A DNA stretch of 64,000 nucleotides from Novispirillum itersonii subsp. itersonii ATCC 12639 (GCF_000381985.1 NZ_KB907340.1:248001-312000); one strand, 5' to 3'. Positions 25,798 through 35,677 are shown, numbered from the stretch's first letter. Numbers and translations are program-made. The notes: generated by a model from the sequence alone, not told the origin.

Positions 25798-26853
25798 TTA
25801 TGGCTGACAGGGACATTTTCCCCAGGCATCGGCACAGCGGCGCAACCCGCCGTCAGGACGTGGGGTTACCCCCCTGGGCCAGTCAAGGGCCTGCCGGACC
25901 AAACCGGCCAGTCCATGAATGAACTCCGGCTGACTTTGTACCGTCGGTGCCCGCAGATACAGGGGGACCCCAGCGTCAGCCGCCAGTTTGCCGTACTCGA
26001 TATCCAGTTCAACCAGCGTTTCTGAATGCTCTGAGACGAAAGCCAGTGGCATCAGGACTACAGGAACACCATCACGGCCAGCCCGTTCGATTTCGGCGTC
26101 GGTGGAAGGGCCGATCCATTCCAGCGGGCCGACGCGGCTTTGATAACAAACCTGCCAGTCCAGACCATGCCAGTGTGGATCTGCCTGTTCCAGTGCCTGA
26201 ATCACCGCAGCGGCGGAAGCCTCCACCTGATTCTGATAGGGGTCACCGCCATCCACGACTTTCTTTGGCAGACCGTGGGCCGAAAACAGCAGGCGCGGCA
26301 CTCCGGTCCCCTCCGCCTGACGCAGCAGGGGCAGAAGGGTGGCTGTCATCGCAGCAATAAATCCGGGCTCTATCGGGTAGCAGCAGATCGCCTTGGTCGG
26401 TGCCGCCAGTCCCTGACGGGCGGCTTCCTCCGCCCACAGCTTCAGCGAAGACCCGCTGGTGGTGGTGGAATACTGCGGATACAGCGGCAGCAGGACCACC
26501 GCATCGGGAGCATAGGCCTTCACCTCGGCAACGGTCTGGGCGGTCATCGGATGCCAGTACCGCATGGCGATGAACACCCGAACCTCACAGTCGTCCCCGC
26601 TCAGGACATCAGCCAGCGCGCTGGCCTGCCGCTGCGTTTGTTCCAGCAGTGGCGATTTACCACCGAGATGATGATAAATCTCCTGCGCCACCGGTGCCCG
26701 GCGGGAAGAGATCATCTTTGCCACCAGCCAGCGTAACGGCTGAGGTAGGCTGATGATCGCCGGATCGTTGAACAGATTAAACAAAAACGGCTGGACAGCC
26801 TGAGGAGAGTCGGGCCCTCCCAGATTGAACACCACCACTGCCAGCCGTTTCAT
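25798..26853 (-). CDS. hemH: Ferrochelatase
   Basis: A 351-residue class I chelatase. VVFNLGGPDSPQAVQPFLFNLFNDPAII is the normal N-terminus, LLFSAHGLPKKVVDGGDPYQNQV carries the metal-site histidine, and CYQSRVGPLEWIGPSTDAEI with FVSEHSETLVELDIEY (catalytic Glu) complete the site. It inserts iron into protoporphyrin IX to make haem. It lies between hemE and hemJ on the minus strand. The C-terminus has two cysteines (RRCADAWGKCPC), which in other ferrochelatases can belong to a [2Fe-2S] cluster; only inference here. Confidence 0.96.
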   Translation of the reverse strand: MKRLAVVVFNLGGPDSPQAVQPFLFNLFNDPAIISLPQPLRWLVAKMISSRRAPVAQEIYHHLGGKSPLLEQTQRQASALADVLSGDDCEVRVFIAMRYWHPMTAQTVAEVKAYAPDAVVLLPLYPQYSTTTSGSSLKLWAEEAARQGLAAPTKAICCYPIEPGFIAAMTATLLPLLRQAEGTGVPRLLFSAHGLPKKVVDGGDPYQNQVEASAAAVIQALEQADPHWHGLDWQVCYQSRVGPLEWIGPSTDAEIERAGRDGVPVVLMPLAFVSEHSETLVELDIEYGKLAADAGVPLYLRAPTVQSQPEFIHGLAGLVRQALDWPRGVTPRPDGGLRRCADAWGKCPCQP

Positions 26854-26926
26854 TGATCTGCCCTCTGTCTATCAGCGCGCGGAAATTAGTCCTGACTCTT
26901 CGATACGCGGATCAGCAAAACCCGGA

Positions 26927-27976
26927 TCAACCCTTCCAGGACCGGATCCGGTCTGCTAGCCGGGTTACATGCTCCGGCGGTGTTGCCGGGACAATGCCGT
27001 GACCAAGATTGAACACAAACGGCCCCTTACCGAGTTTGCCGAGAATATAATCCACGGCATGGTCGAGATGCTCACCGCCAACCAGCAGAGCAATCGGGTC
27101 AAGATTGCCTTGTACCGTCACCAGCGGCTGCAGCGTTTCCGCCGCCCAATCCAGCGGGATCATCGTATCAAGGCTGACCGCATCAACGCCGGTTTCTCGG
27201 GCGAACGGTACATACATCAGTCCGGCCTGACGCGGAAAGCCAATCACCGGAACGCCCGGATGGCGGTCTTTCACCCGTTCCGTAATCCGGCGGATCGGAT
27301 CAATCACCCAGCGACGGAACTCATCCTCCGGGAGAACACCGGCCCAGCTGTCAAAAATCTGCACGGCCTCAGCTCCATGATCAATCTGCAGACACAGATA
27401 TTCGGCTGAGGCGTCAACCAGTTTATCAATCAGAGCCTGAAAGCGCTGCGGATGCCCATAGGCCCATTCTTTGGTCCGGGCATAGTCTTTTGACCCTCCG
27501 CCTTCAACCATGTAGGTCGCAACGGTCCATGGCGCACCGCAGAAGCCGATCAGCGCTGTGGTTTCCGGGATCGCCCTTGCCAAGCCTGACACGGTTTCAA
27601 ACACCGGCGCGAGATGGTCTTTAAGCCGTGAGGGATCCAGCGCCTCTACAGCGGCATCATCGGCGAGAGGTGTCAGGCACGGACCTTCGCCGACCTTGAA
27701 GGAGACCGGCTGTCCGATAGCATCAGGGACCACCAGAATGTCTGAGAACAGGATCGCTGCATCCATCCCGTAACGTCGCAGCGGCTGGAGGGTCACCTCA
27801 ACGGCCAGCGGTGGGTTGTAACACAGATCCAAGAAGCCACCGGCCTCTGCCCGGGTTGCCCGGTATTCGGGCAGGTAACGCCCTGCCTGACGCATCAGCC
27901 AGAAGGGCGGAGGGGTTAAGGTTTCCCCCTTAAGAGCCCGGATAAAACGCTTGCTGTCGGTCGCAGGTCGGCTCAC
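26927..27976 (-). CDS. hemE: Uroporphyrinogen decarboxylase
   Basis: A 349-residue enzyme that decarboxylates uroporphyrinogen III to coproporphyrinogen [23 protein letters not shown] carries the catalytic arginines, followed by [15 protein letters not shown] and [20 protein letters not shown]. The frame stays open to 28,306, but that would run into the origin. I chose the GTG at 27,976 ([15 protein letters not shown]) because AGAGGAG precedes it and the length then equals the family norm. It borders oriC, as hemE does in Caulobacter. Confidence 0.94.
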   Translation of the reverse strand: MSRPATDSKRFIRALKGETLTPPPFWLMRQAGRYLPEYRATRAEAGGFLDLCYNPPLAVEVTLQPLRRYGMDAAILFSDILVVPDAIGQPVSFKVGEGPCLTPLADDAAVEALDPSRLKDHLAPVFETVSGLARAIPETTALIGFCGAPWTVATYMVEGGGSKDYARTKEWAYGHPQRFQALIDKLVDASAEYLCLQIDHGAEAVQIFDSWAGVLPEDEFRRWVIDPIRRITERVKDRHPGVPVIGFPRQAGLMYVPFARETGVDAVSLDTMIPLDWAAETLQPLVTVQGNLDPIALLVGGEHLDHAVDYILGKLGKGPFVFNLGHGIVPATPPEHVTRLADRIRSWKG

Positions 27977-28009
27977 GGCGGGGATGCTCCTCTTTTTGGT
28001 ATGTCCTTC

Positions 28010-28056
28010 TCTTACACAAGAAAGATTTTTTTTTAAAGGTATGGTGGTTTTTGATA
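28010..28056. other. AT-rich element, likely DNA unwinding element
   Basis: The stretch contains a run of nine T followed by AAA and further T-rich sequence, standing out in a GC-rich genome. It is immediately left of the DnaA-box cluster, where strand opening would be expected. Confidence 0.55.
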
Positions 28057-28156
28057 GGGCCTGTGGGTAACGGGGATTCAGGCTCTTCATAAAGTGATCC
28101 ACAGAATCGATGTGGATAACAGTGTGTGTAAGGCCAGAGTTATCCCATCTGGGGAC

Positions 28157-28202
28157 GACTCCGGGAGGACTCCGGGACGACTCGAAGCGACTCCTGAGAA
28201 TC
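28157..28202. repeat. Phased cluster of five GANTC methylation sites in oriC
   Basis: GACTC at 28,157, 28,168, 28,179 and 28,189 and GAATC at 28,198 have starts 11, 11, 10 and 9 bases apart, close to one helical turn each. Part of the array is a short direct repeat of GACTCCGGGA. GANTC is the target of the alphaproteobacterial methylase CcrM. Confidence 0.85.
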
Positions 28203-28563
28203 CCGTTGTGAGGAAAGATGTGGATACTGGGGAAAACCTGTCCGGGCTGTCTCTTCCCGGGGGATGGATTCAGGGGACTCACAGAGGGACAGAGGAAAGG
28301 AGTCACAGCGGGATGATCTCCGGGAGGAAAAAGCAGTCAGTGGGAGGGATTTTCCACCGGGATCGCCAAACCTCCGGTTATTCAGTGACTCCCCCACGCC
28401 GTCCACAGGGGTTATCCACAGACTCGGGGCCAGTGTCGCTGCCCGACCCCCGTATCAAGGCAAGGCGGGAGTGTGGTCGACTTTCCCTTCGCCGGGAAAA
28501 TGCGCTATTCCGGGTGTGGCAGTGACAGTGCGTCACAGCCTGTGTTGGGAAGGAAAGCTGCCT

Positions 28564-29430
28564 ATGCCGGTAAAGAGCCTGAACCTGCATCTGGTCTCGG
28601 ACTCATCAGGGGAGACTGTCTCTTCAGTCGCCCGGGCCTGTCAGGTCCAGTTTGAGGATGTCGATGTCCGTCAGCATCAGTGGTGGCTGATCCGTACCAA
28701 AGGGCAGGCCTTACGGGTTCTCGACAGCATTGCCGCCACGCCGGGACCGGTCCTGTATACAGTGATGGATCCGGCAATCCGCGCGACGCTTGAGGACGGG
28801 TTTGCCCGGATTGATGTTCCTTATATTCCGGTGATGGATCCGGTTCTTTCGACCCTGTCAGCGGTCCTTGATCTGCCGATCCGTGGCAAGCCTGGCCGTC
28901 AGCATGTGATGGATGCAGAGTATTTCCGTCGGATTGAAGCAATGCAGTTTACGGTTGATCACGATGACGGACAGGTGATTGACGGTCTGGAAGCGGCAGA
29001 TGTGGTGGTGTTCGGGGTATCCAGAACGTCAAAGACGCCAACCTGTATGTATCTGGCCAACCGCGGTCTGAAGGCTGCCAATGTGCCGGTGGTTCCGGGC
29101 ATCCCTCTCCCGGAACGGCTGTTGACCCTGCAAGGCCCGCTAAAAGTAGGATTAACGCGGGAACCGCGCAGCCTCTCTGATATCCGCCGGAATCGCCTGC
29201 GGATGATGAACCAGAGTGACGGCAGCGCTTATGCCAACGAGGAAACCGTGCGGGAAGAAGTGCTGGAAGCCCGGCGTCTGTTTTCCCGCCTTGGTTTTCC
29301 GGTGATTGACGTGACCCGCAAATCAATTGAGGAAGCGGCGGCGGCAATCCTGCAGCTGCATGCTGATCATAAACGCCGCCAGAAAGAAGATCTGTCGGTA
29401 TTGGAAGACCTGTCAGGATATCCGACATGA
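28564..29430 (+). CDS. ppsR: PEP synthase/pyruvate phosphate dikinase regulatory protein (DUF299)
   Basis: A 288-residue bifunctional kinase/pyrophosphorylase of the DUF299 family. VSDSSGETV at residues 11-19 and the P-loop-like GVSRTSKTPT at 151-160 are its two signatures. It switches PEP synthase or pyruvate phosphate dikinase by ADP-dependent phosphorylation and Pi-dependent dephosphorylation. This is the RP001 homologue that borders the origin in Caulobacter and Rickettsia. ATG 28,564 was chosen; the open frame further left runs through oriC. Its stop overlaps maf by four bases. Confidence 0.94.
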   Translation: MPVKSLNLHLVSDSSGETVSSVARACQVQFEDVDVRQHQWWLIRTKGQALRVLDSIAATPGPVLYTVMDPAIRATLEDGFARIDVPYIPVMDPVLSTLSAVLDLPIRGKPGRQHVMDAEYFRRIEAMQFTVDHDDGQVIDGLEAADVVVFGVSRTSKTPTCMYLANRGLKAANVPVVPGIPLPERLLTLQGPLKVGLTREPRSLSDIRRNRLRMMNQSDGSAYANEETVREEVLEARRLFSRLGFPVIDVTRKSIEEAAAAILQLHADHKRRQKEDLSVLEDLSGYPT

Positions 29431-30041
29431 CCATGCCTGTGAGTAGTCCTCCTCTGGTTCTGGCTTCGGGCAGCGCCTCGCGCCGGATGATGCTGGAAAG
29501 TGCCGGTCTGACACCGAAGAGTGTGCCCCCTGCTGTTGACGAGGCAGAGATCAAATCTGCCCTGTGGGCGGAACAGGCTCCGGTGGAAGAGGCCGCCGTG
29601 GTGTTGGCCGAGATGAAGGCCAGCCGGGTTGCCCGGCGGTTTCCCGAAGCGTTGGTGCTGGGGGCTGACCAGATGCTGGAGTGTGACGGCGTCTGGTTTG
29701 ATAAACCGGAAAGCCGCGCTGCGGCCCGTGACCAGCTTCTGGCCCTGTCAGGGAAAACCCACCGGCTGATCAGTGCCGCAGTGGTGATCCATAAAGGGGA
29801 GCGGATCTGGCATCAGGTGGCTGAGGCGCGGATGGCGATGCGTCCGTTGTCGGAACCGTTTATCGACTGGTATCTGGATCAGGTGGGAGATGCCGTACAG
29901 TCCACGGTCGGCTGTTATCAGATCGAAGGGCTGGGGGTGCAGCTGTTTAACCGGGTGCAAGGGGATCACTTTGTGATCCGTGGTCTGCCACTGTTGCCGC
30001 TGCTGGACTTTTTGCGTCAATGGAAGGTGGTGCAGGCATGA
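29427..30041 (+). CDS. maf: Maf-family nucleotide pyrophosphatase
   Basis: A 204-residue Maf protein. LVLASGSASRRMML near residues 10-23 and VLGADQML with the catalytic Asp near residue 80 identify it. KPESRAAARDQLLALSGKTHRL follows. Family members hydrolyse modified or canonical NTPs such as m7GTP, dTTP or UTP and are linked to division control. It overlaps ppsR and aroE by ATGA at either end, so ppsR-maf-aroE is one translationally coupled operon. Confidence 0.94.
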   Translation: MTMPVSSPPLVLASGSASRRMMLESAGLTPKSVPPAVDEAEIKSALWAEQAPVEEAAVVLAEMKASRVARRFPEALVLGADQMLECDGVWFDKPESRAAARDQLLALSGKTHRLISAAVVIHKGERIWHQVAEARMAMRPLSEPFIDWYLDQVGDAVQSTVGCYQIEGLGVQLFNRVQGDHFVIRGLPLLPLLDFLRQWKVVQA

Positions 30042-30907
30042 TGCTTACCGGAAAAGCCCGTCTGGCCGGGGTTCTGGGGTGGCCGGTCAGTCATTCACAG
30101 AGTCCGCGTCTTCATGGCTTCTGGCTGGAGCAATATGGCATTGACGGTGCCTATCTGCCGTTGCCGGTTGAACCTGCGTATTTCGCCGATGCTGTCCGCA
30201 GTCTGGTCCGTCTGGGGTTCCGGGGGGCTAATGTGACGGTACCGCATAAAGAAGCGGCTTTCCGGCTGTGTCAGGAAGACGGCAACAGCCTGACGGAGCG
30301 GGCCCGTGCGGTAGGATCCGTCAATACGCTGATCTTTGAGGCTGACGGTCGCATTCTGGGCGATACCACGGACGGTTTCGGGTTTGTTGAAAATCTGCGG
30401 GCCGGGGTCCCCGGCTGGGATGCAGCGGCTGGCCCGGCCTTGATTCTCGGGGCCGGAGGGGCAGCCCGTTCAGTGATTGCTGCCTTGCAGGATGCGGGGT
30501 GCCCGGAAGTTATTCTGACCAACCGGGGCCGTGAGCGGGCAGAGGCGCTGGCGGCAGATCTGAACGGAGGGCGCACCACGTCGCTCCGCGTTGTCGACTG
30601 GGATCAGCGCCATGCTGCCTGTGACGGGATCGCTCTGCTGGTCAATACCACCAGTCTGGGTATGACCGGCCAGCCGCCGCTGGACCTTGATCTGTCAGCG
30701 CTGCCTGACCGGGCCTTGGTGACGGACATTGTCTATGCCCCTCTGGAAACCGATCTTCTGGCGGAGGCTCGCCGACGGGGGAATCCTGTGGTCGATGGAC
30801 TGGGGATGTTGCTGCATCAGGCCCGACCCGGTTTTGCCGCGTGGTTTGGGGTGGTTCCTGAGGTGACGGAAGCCCTGAGGGCTCATATTATTTCGGGAAG
30901 AAAATAA
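30038..30907 (+). CDS. aroE: Shikimate dehydrogenase
   Basis: A 289-residue enzyme that reduces 3-dehydroshikimate with NADPH in aromatic amino acid synthesis. GVLGWPVSHSQSPRLHGFW binds shikimate, Lys71 in NVTVPHKEAAF is catalytic, and ALILGAGGAARSVIAAL plus LTNRGRERAEAL form the NADP site. The ATG at 30,038 overlaps the maf stop; a second ATG at 30,041 is also possible. Order maf-aroE-coaE-dnaQ is conserved to the right of alphaproteobacterial origins. Confidence 0.95.
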   Translation: MMLTGKARLAGVLGWPVSHSQSPRLHGFWLEQYGIDGAYLPLPVEPAYFADAVRSLVRLGFRGANVTVPHKEAAFRLCQEDGNSLTERARAVGSVNTLIFEADGRILGDTTDGFGFVENLRAGVPGWDAAAGPALILGAGGAARSVIAALQDAGCPEVILTNRGRERAEALAADLNGGRTTSLRVVDWDQRHAACDGIALLVNTTSLGMTGQPPLDLDLSALPDRALVTDIVYAPLETDLLAEARRRGNPVVDGLGMLLHQARPGFAAWFGVVPEVTEALRAHIISGRK

Positions 30908-31037
30908 AATCAGAGTGACTTCTGGGCAAGAGAGCAGCGATTATCCAGCCTTAAAACCGGAGACGTGTCGTCGATGAACCGGATGGCATCATATCGGCAC
31001 ATGCTCTGGATGACGGCATTCTTCTGAAGGGGCTGCC

Positions 31038-31682
31038 ATGAAAATCCTGGGCATCACCGGGTCAATCGGCATGGGAAAATCCACAGCCTGCCAGTTGCTG
31101 CGGCAGATGGGGGTGCCGGTTCATGATGCGGACGCAACGGTCCATCGTCTGTATGGGCGGAAGGGGGCGGCTGTGCTCCCGATTTCCAATCGCTTTCCGG
31201 ATGCGGTCAAGGATGGACAGGTTGACCGGGTGGCGTTGGGCCGGATGGTTTTTGGCAATAAACAGGCGCTGAGAGATCTGGAGCAGATCGTGCATCCGCT
31301 TGTACAGGCGGAGGAGCGGGCATTTCTTGCCCGTCATCGCCGACGGCGGACGCCGGTTGTCGCACTCGATATTCCTTTGCTGTTTGAAAGCCGGGGGGAA
31401 CGGCGGTGCGATGCGGTGGCGGTCGTTACGGCGCATGCCCTGATTCAAGAGCAGCGCGTTCTGGCCCGCCCGGGAATGACAGAAGAGCGTCTGCGCCTGA
31501 TCCGTGCGAAACAGATGCCGGATGCGGAAAAGCGGCGGCGGGCTGATTATATTGTTCCCAGTGGTCTGGGCCGGGGAGTGACGGTCCGGGTTCTGCGGCG
31601 TATTGTGGCCGATCTGACAGGCCGGAAAGACGTTTGTGATCACCGGAGCGTTTTCAGAACAGGCAGACGCCGGTTTCACTGA
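31038..31682 (+). CDS. coaE: Dephospho-CoA kinase
   Basis: A 214-residue P-loop kinase for the last step of coenzyme A synthesis. GITGSIGMGKST at residues 5-16 is the P-loop, VPVHDADATVHRLY carries the conserved Asp, and VVALDIPLLFES and RIRAKQM-type lid residues (RLRLIRAKQMPDAEKRRRADYI) are present. The last 25 residues (RKDVCDHRSVFRTGRRRFH) are an unremarkable basic tail. A 130-base gap separates it from aroE, so it may have its own promoter. Confidence 0.95.
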   Translation: MKILGITGSIGMGKSTACQLLRQMGVPVHDADATVHRLYGRKGAAVLPISNRFPDAVKDGQVDRVALGRMVFGNKQALRDLEQIVHPLVQAEERAFLARHRRRRTPVVALDIPLLFESRGERRCDAVAVVTAHALIQEQRVLARPGMTEERLRLIRAKQMPDAEKRRRADYIVPSGLGRGVTVRVLRRIVADLTGRKDVCDHRSVFRTGRRRFH

Positions 31683-31714
31683 CACCATAAGATTATCCTA
31701 AAGGGATCCCTGAC

Positions 31715-32431
31715 ATGCGTGAGATTGTCCTCGATACCGAAACGACCGGCTTTGAGCCGTCCGAAGGACATCGGTTGGTGGAAATCGGCTGCGTTGAATT
31801 GTTGAATCACGTTGCGACCGGAAACACATTTCACAAATACGTCAATCCTGAGCGTGAGGTCCCGGAAGAGGCGGCGCGTGTTCACGGCCTGACATGGGAC
31901 ATGCTGAAAGACAAGCCGCTGTTTGCCGATATTGCCGCAGAGTTTCTCGACTTCATCGGAGATTCTCCGCTGATCATTCATAATGCGGCATTCGATATGA
32001 AGTTCATCAATGCAGAACTGGCATGGGCTGGGCTGTCGACCGTCCCGTTCGAGCGGGCGATTGATACCGTCCAGATGGCCCGCCGCAAATTCCCCGGTGC
32101 TCCGGCCAGCCTTGACGCCCTGTGCCGTCGTTTTGGTATTGATAACAGTCATCGTGAGAAGCATGGGGCACTGTTAGACTCCGAGCTGTTAGCCGAAGTG
32201 TATCTTGAGCTGCGAGGGGGGCGCCAGCCGGGGCTGGTGCTGACCGCCGCCACCGGCCCGGTGGTGACGAAAGTGGAACGGATCGTGGTGGATCGTCCGT
32301 TCCGGGCTCCACGTCCTCATCATCCGACAGCCGAAGAACTGGAACGCCATCGCGCCTTTCTTGGGAAAAAAGTGAAAGGAGCGCTGTGGGATTCTTTTCT
32401 GGCTCCGAAAGGATCAGAACAGTCCCAGTGA
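31715..32431 (+). CDS. dnaQ: DNA polymerase III epsilon subunit (proofreading exonuclease)
   Basis: A 238-residue DEDDh exonuclease. ExoI motif VLDTETTGF gives Asp7 and Glu9, ExoII is IIHNAAFDMKF, and ExoIII is HGALLDSELLAEVYLEL. A C-terminal tail (about 190-238) is the usual link to the alpha subunit. It proofreads newly made DNA at the replication fork. Its 3' end overlaps the convergent chromate transporter gene by 18 bases. In related genomes secB follows nearby; here it is 16 kb further on. Confidence 0.95.
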   Translation: MREIVLDTETTGFEPSEGHRLVEIGCVELLNHVATGNTFHKYVNPEREVPEEAARVHGLTWDMLKDKPLFADIAAEFLDFIGDSPLIIHNAAFDMKFINAELAWAGLSTVPFERAIDTVQMARRKFPGAPASLDALCRRFGIDNSHREKHGALLDSELLAEVYLELRGGRQPGLVLTAATGPVVTKVERIVVDRPFRAPRPHHPTAEELERHRAFLGKKVKGALWDSFLAPKGSEQSQ

Positions 32432-33739
32432 CAGGAGGGCCCCGCTGACGGCACAGACACTCAGGGCCGTTACCGGGCCCCGGCGCAGCAGCAGAAAGGC
32501 CAGCATGGCCAGTACGGCCGCGCTGGGCTGCAGGCTGGTTATGTCTGGCAGCAGAACATGAAGTGGCCCAAAGCTCCGCAGGGCGGTTTCCGTGAACAGA
32601 ACATGGAGGCCGAACCACAGGGCCAGCGTCCCGATCACGCCGACAACCGCAGCGGTCAGGGTTGTCAGTCCGGCGGACAGGGCCTGATTACGGCGCAATG
32701 TCTCAACAAAGGGGGCGCCGACAAAGATCCACAGAAAGCACGGGGCAAAAGTCACCCAAGTGGTCAGCAGAGCGGTAATGGACCCTGCCACGAGCGGAGG
32801 CAGGGGGCCGGGGTCACGGTATCCGGCCAGAAAGCCGACAAACTGCACCACCATAATCAAGGGGCCGGGCGTGGTTTCTGCCAGCCCTAAGCCGTCAACC
32901 ATTTCTGGAGTGGATAGCCAGCCAAAAGTGTCCACAGCCTGTTGGGCAACATAGGTCAGGACGGCGTAAGCCCCCCCGAAGCTGACCACCGCCATTTTGG
33001 AAAAGAAGACGGCGATATGCTGATAGGTGCTGTCAGGCAGCAGCAGGGTGAGGCCGATCACCGGGGTCAGCCAGAGCAGCAAAAATACACCACCGACCCG
33101 CAAAGCCCACTGTCCCGAGACCTGAGTATGGGCGGGAAGGGTGTCACCGAGCAGGGTAGCACGGGAATCCTGTGTTGCAGGCTGAGCAGATGCCTGTGGT
33201 CTGATCCGTCCGTAGAGGATACCGATGACCAAGGCTGACACAACCACGACCGGGAAAGGCACCTGTAACAGGCTGAGGGCAAGAAACGCCGCCACGGCGA
33301 TGATCCGCAGGAAACCGGTTTTCAGGGCCCGCTTCGACAGCCGGAGCATGGCCTGAAGAACCAGAGCCAGAACCGCTGCCTTTAAACCAAAAAAGACCCC
33401 GTCGATCATCGGCAGATGGCCGAGCAGGACATAAACCCAGCTGAGGCCCAGAATTGCCAGCAGACCGGGAAGGATAAACAGGCCCCCGGCGATCAGCCCG
33501 CCTTTTATCCCGTGCATCAGCCAGCCAATATAGGTGGCCAGCTGCTGGGCTTCCGGGCCGGGCAGGAGCATGCAGTAATTCAGGGCATGGAGAAAACGCT
33601 GTTCACTGATCCAGTGGCGTTCTTCCACCACTTCCCGGTGCATCAGGGCAATTTGCCCGGCAGGCCCCCCAAAGCTGAGAAGGGCAATCCGTGCCCAGAC
33701 TTTGGTGCTGGCAGCAAGGCTGACGGTATGCTCAGGCAT
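32414..33739 (-). CDS. chrA: Chromate transporter, two-domain CHR family
   Basis: A 441-residue inner-membrane protein with about ten hydrophobic segments. Two homologous CHR domains can be seen: LLSFGGPAGQIALMHREVVE with LLPGPEAQQLATYIGW in the first half, and VVSFGGAYAVLTYVAQQAVD with ETTPGPLIMVVQFVGF in the second. Family members export chromate and give resistance. No chrB-type regulator is adjacent. It is the first gene of the segment that separates dnaQ from secB and its stop lies inside dnaQ on the other strand. Confidence 0.9.
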   Translation of the reverse strand: MPEHTVSLAASTKVWARIALLSFGGPAGQIALMHREVVEERHWISEQRFLHALNYCMLLPGPEAQQLATYIGWLMHGIKGGLIAGGLFILPGLLAILGLSWVYVLLGHLPMIDGVFFGLKAAVLALVLQAMLRLSKRALKTGFLRIIAVAAFLALSLLQVPFPVVVVSALVIGILYGRIRPQASAQPATQDSRATLLGDTLPAHTQVSGQWALRVGGVFLLLWLTPVIGLTLLLPDSTYQHIAVFFSKMAVVSFGGAYAVLTYVAQQAVDTFGWLSTPEMVDGLGLAETTPGPLIMVVQFVGFLAGYRDPGPLPPLVAGSITALLTTWVTFAPCFLWIFVGAPFVETLRRNQALSAGLTTLTAAVVGVIGTLALWFGLHVLFTETALRSFGPLHVLLPDITSLQPSAAVLAMLAFLLLRRGPVTALSVCAVSGALLSLGLF

Positions 33740-33854
33740 TGGAAGGAATCCGGTCTGGCAGCGACGTATGGAGTCTCTGGGTACGGCCTGAACAGGAGGG
33801 CGGCAACCCCAGACTGACCGAGGTCACAAAAAGATCATATCCGGGTGGTGACTC

Positions 33855-34556
33855 TTACAGGGCTGGTTTAGCCGGACAGGTCCCATCCGCAACCGCGACA
33901 ATCCATTTTGCCACCACAGCATTGATGGCATCGGTTTCCCACGGGATCATGAATTCATGATCATTGGGGAAGTCGCGTGGAGCCTTCTCCGCCAGACTGA
34001 GATAGGTGACGAATTTTTGACCGCTGATCTCGTTGAAAAAGAATTCAAGGCGTGGGCGCTGGCCTTCAGCCCGGCGGTCGTCTGTACCATAGGTGATGGC
34101 AAACCCGTCGCCGCCATACAGGCTGGCGGTTCGCCGTGCGACCCGGCCGCGGTAACATAAAGGTTCCGCTTCCATAACGGTCTGGACCTGTGCCGCTTCC
34201 GGCGGAACCGCTGCCGGGGGTGGGGTCTGTTCCGGCAGGACTGAACCAAGGTTCTGTACCGCAGCGGTTACCCCTTGCGGCGGCGGCGGGGCCTCTTCCG
34301 GCGGCGGGGCCTTTTCCTCGGTCGAGACCGAGCGGGCCATCTTTTCTACCGGGGCAGCCTGTTCCACCACAGTTTTGCGGGATGGATCCTGTGCCTGCAC
34401 TTTGGTGATCGGGGCTTTTTTCGGGGCAGGACTCTCTGGTTCCGAAGAAATTTTGACGTTCTGATAAAAATAGACGCCACCGACCACCACGCCAATCGCG
34501 AGGAGGGCACTCAGGCAGCCGACCGCACCGGCTTTATCTTCTGCATCAAGGGCCAT
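33855..34556 (-). CDS. Membrane-anchored protein of unknown function with proline-rich linker
   Basis: A 233-residue protein from ATG 34,556 (TTG at 34,574 would add six residues). It has one N-terminal membrane helix (about 12-32, VGCLSALLAIGVVVGGVYFYQ), then a long Pro/Ala/Glu linker (about 38-120), then a C-terminal domain beginning LCYRGRVARRTASLYGG and ending with a second cysteine (GTCPAKPAL). The layout suggests a periplasmic domain tethered to the inner membrane. I do not recognise the domain. Neither start has a strong ribosome site. Its neighbours give no clear hint. Confidence 0.65.
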   Translation of the reverse strand: MALDAEDKAGAVGCLSALLAIGVVVGGVYFYQNVKISSEPESPAPKKAPITKVQAQDPSRKTVVEQAAPVEKMARSVSTEEKAPPPEEAPPPPQGVTAAVQNLGSVLPEQTPPPAAVPPEAAQVQTVMEAEPLCYRGRVARRTASLYGGDGFAITYGTDDRRAEGQRPRLEFFFNEISGQKFVTYLSLAEKAPRDFPNDHEFMIPWETDAINAVVAKWIVAVADGTCPAKPAL

Positions 34557-34636
34557 AGTTTTGTTGTGCCGCAAGTTGGGGATGTCGTCCAGTCCGGGCC
34601 CAGCCTCCCGGGGTCCGGACCGGTGGCTTCAGGGGG

Positions 34637-35599
<963 letters not shown>

Positions 35600-35677
35600 C
35601 TAACGGATTACGGCGCCGGGAGGAATTGTCTTCTCCTGATCCTTTGATGACGCCCCGCCGGAAAATGCCGTCGCCGC

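Larger units (their letters stand above)
27977..28563. other. Chromosomal replication origin (oriC) between hemE and ppsR
   Basis: A 587-base non-coding gap with origin features. DnaA boxes: perfect TGTGGATAA at 28,111-28,119 (reverse) and TTATCCACA at 28,412-28,420. One-mismatch forms are TGATCCACA at 28,095-28,103, TGTGGATAC at 28,219-28,227 and TGTGGGTAA at 28,062-28,070. TGATCCACA resembles the moderate G-box type described in Caulobacter. An AT-rich stretch lies at the left end and twelve GANTC sites fill 28,075-28,425. The hemE/ppsR (RP001, DUF299) flanks are those of the Caulobacter origin. Genes point away on both sides. Confidence 0.88.

Noticed and set aside
28140-28148. TTATCCCAT as a further DnaA box in oriC
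   Set aside because: Two mismatches in the most conserved part; likely chance beside the stronger boxes.
27977-28306. N-terminal extension of hemE to an upstream ATG
   Set aside because: It would translate half of the origin region; the added residues do not match uroporphyrinogen decarboxylases, and a GTG with a good ribosome site gives the normal length.
28264-28563. N-terminal extension of ppsR through the origin
   Set aside because: The 100 added residues do not resemble DUF299, which starts at MPVKSLNLHLVSDSSGE.
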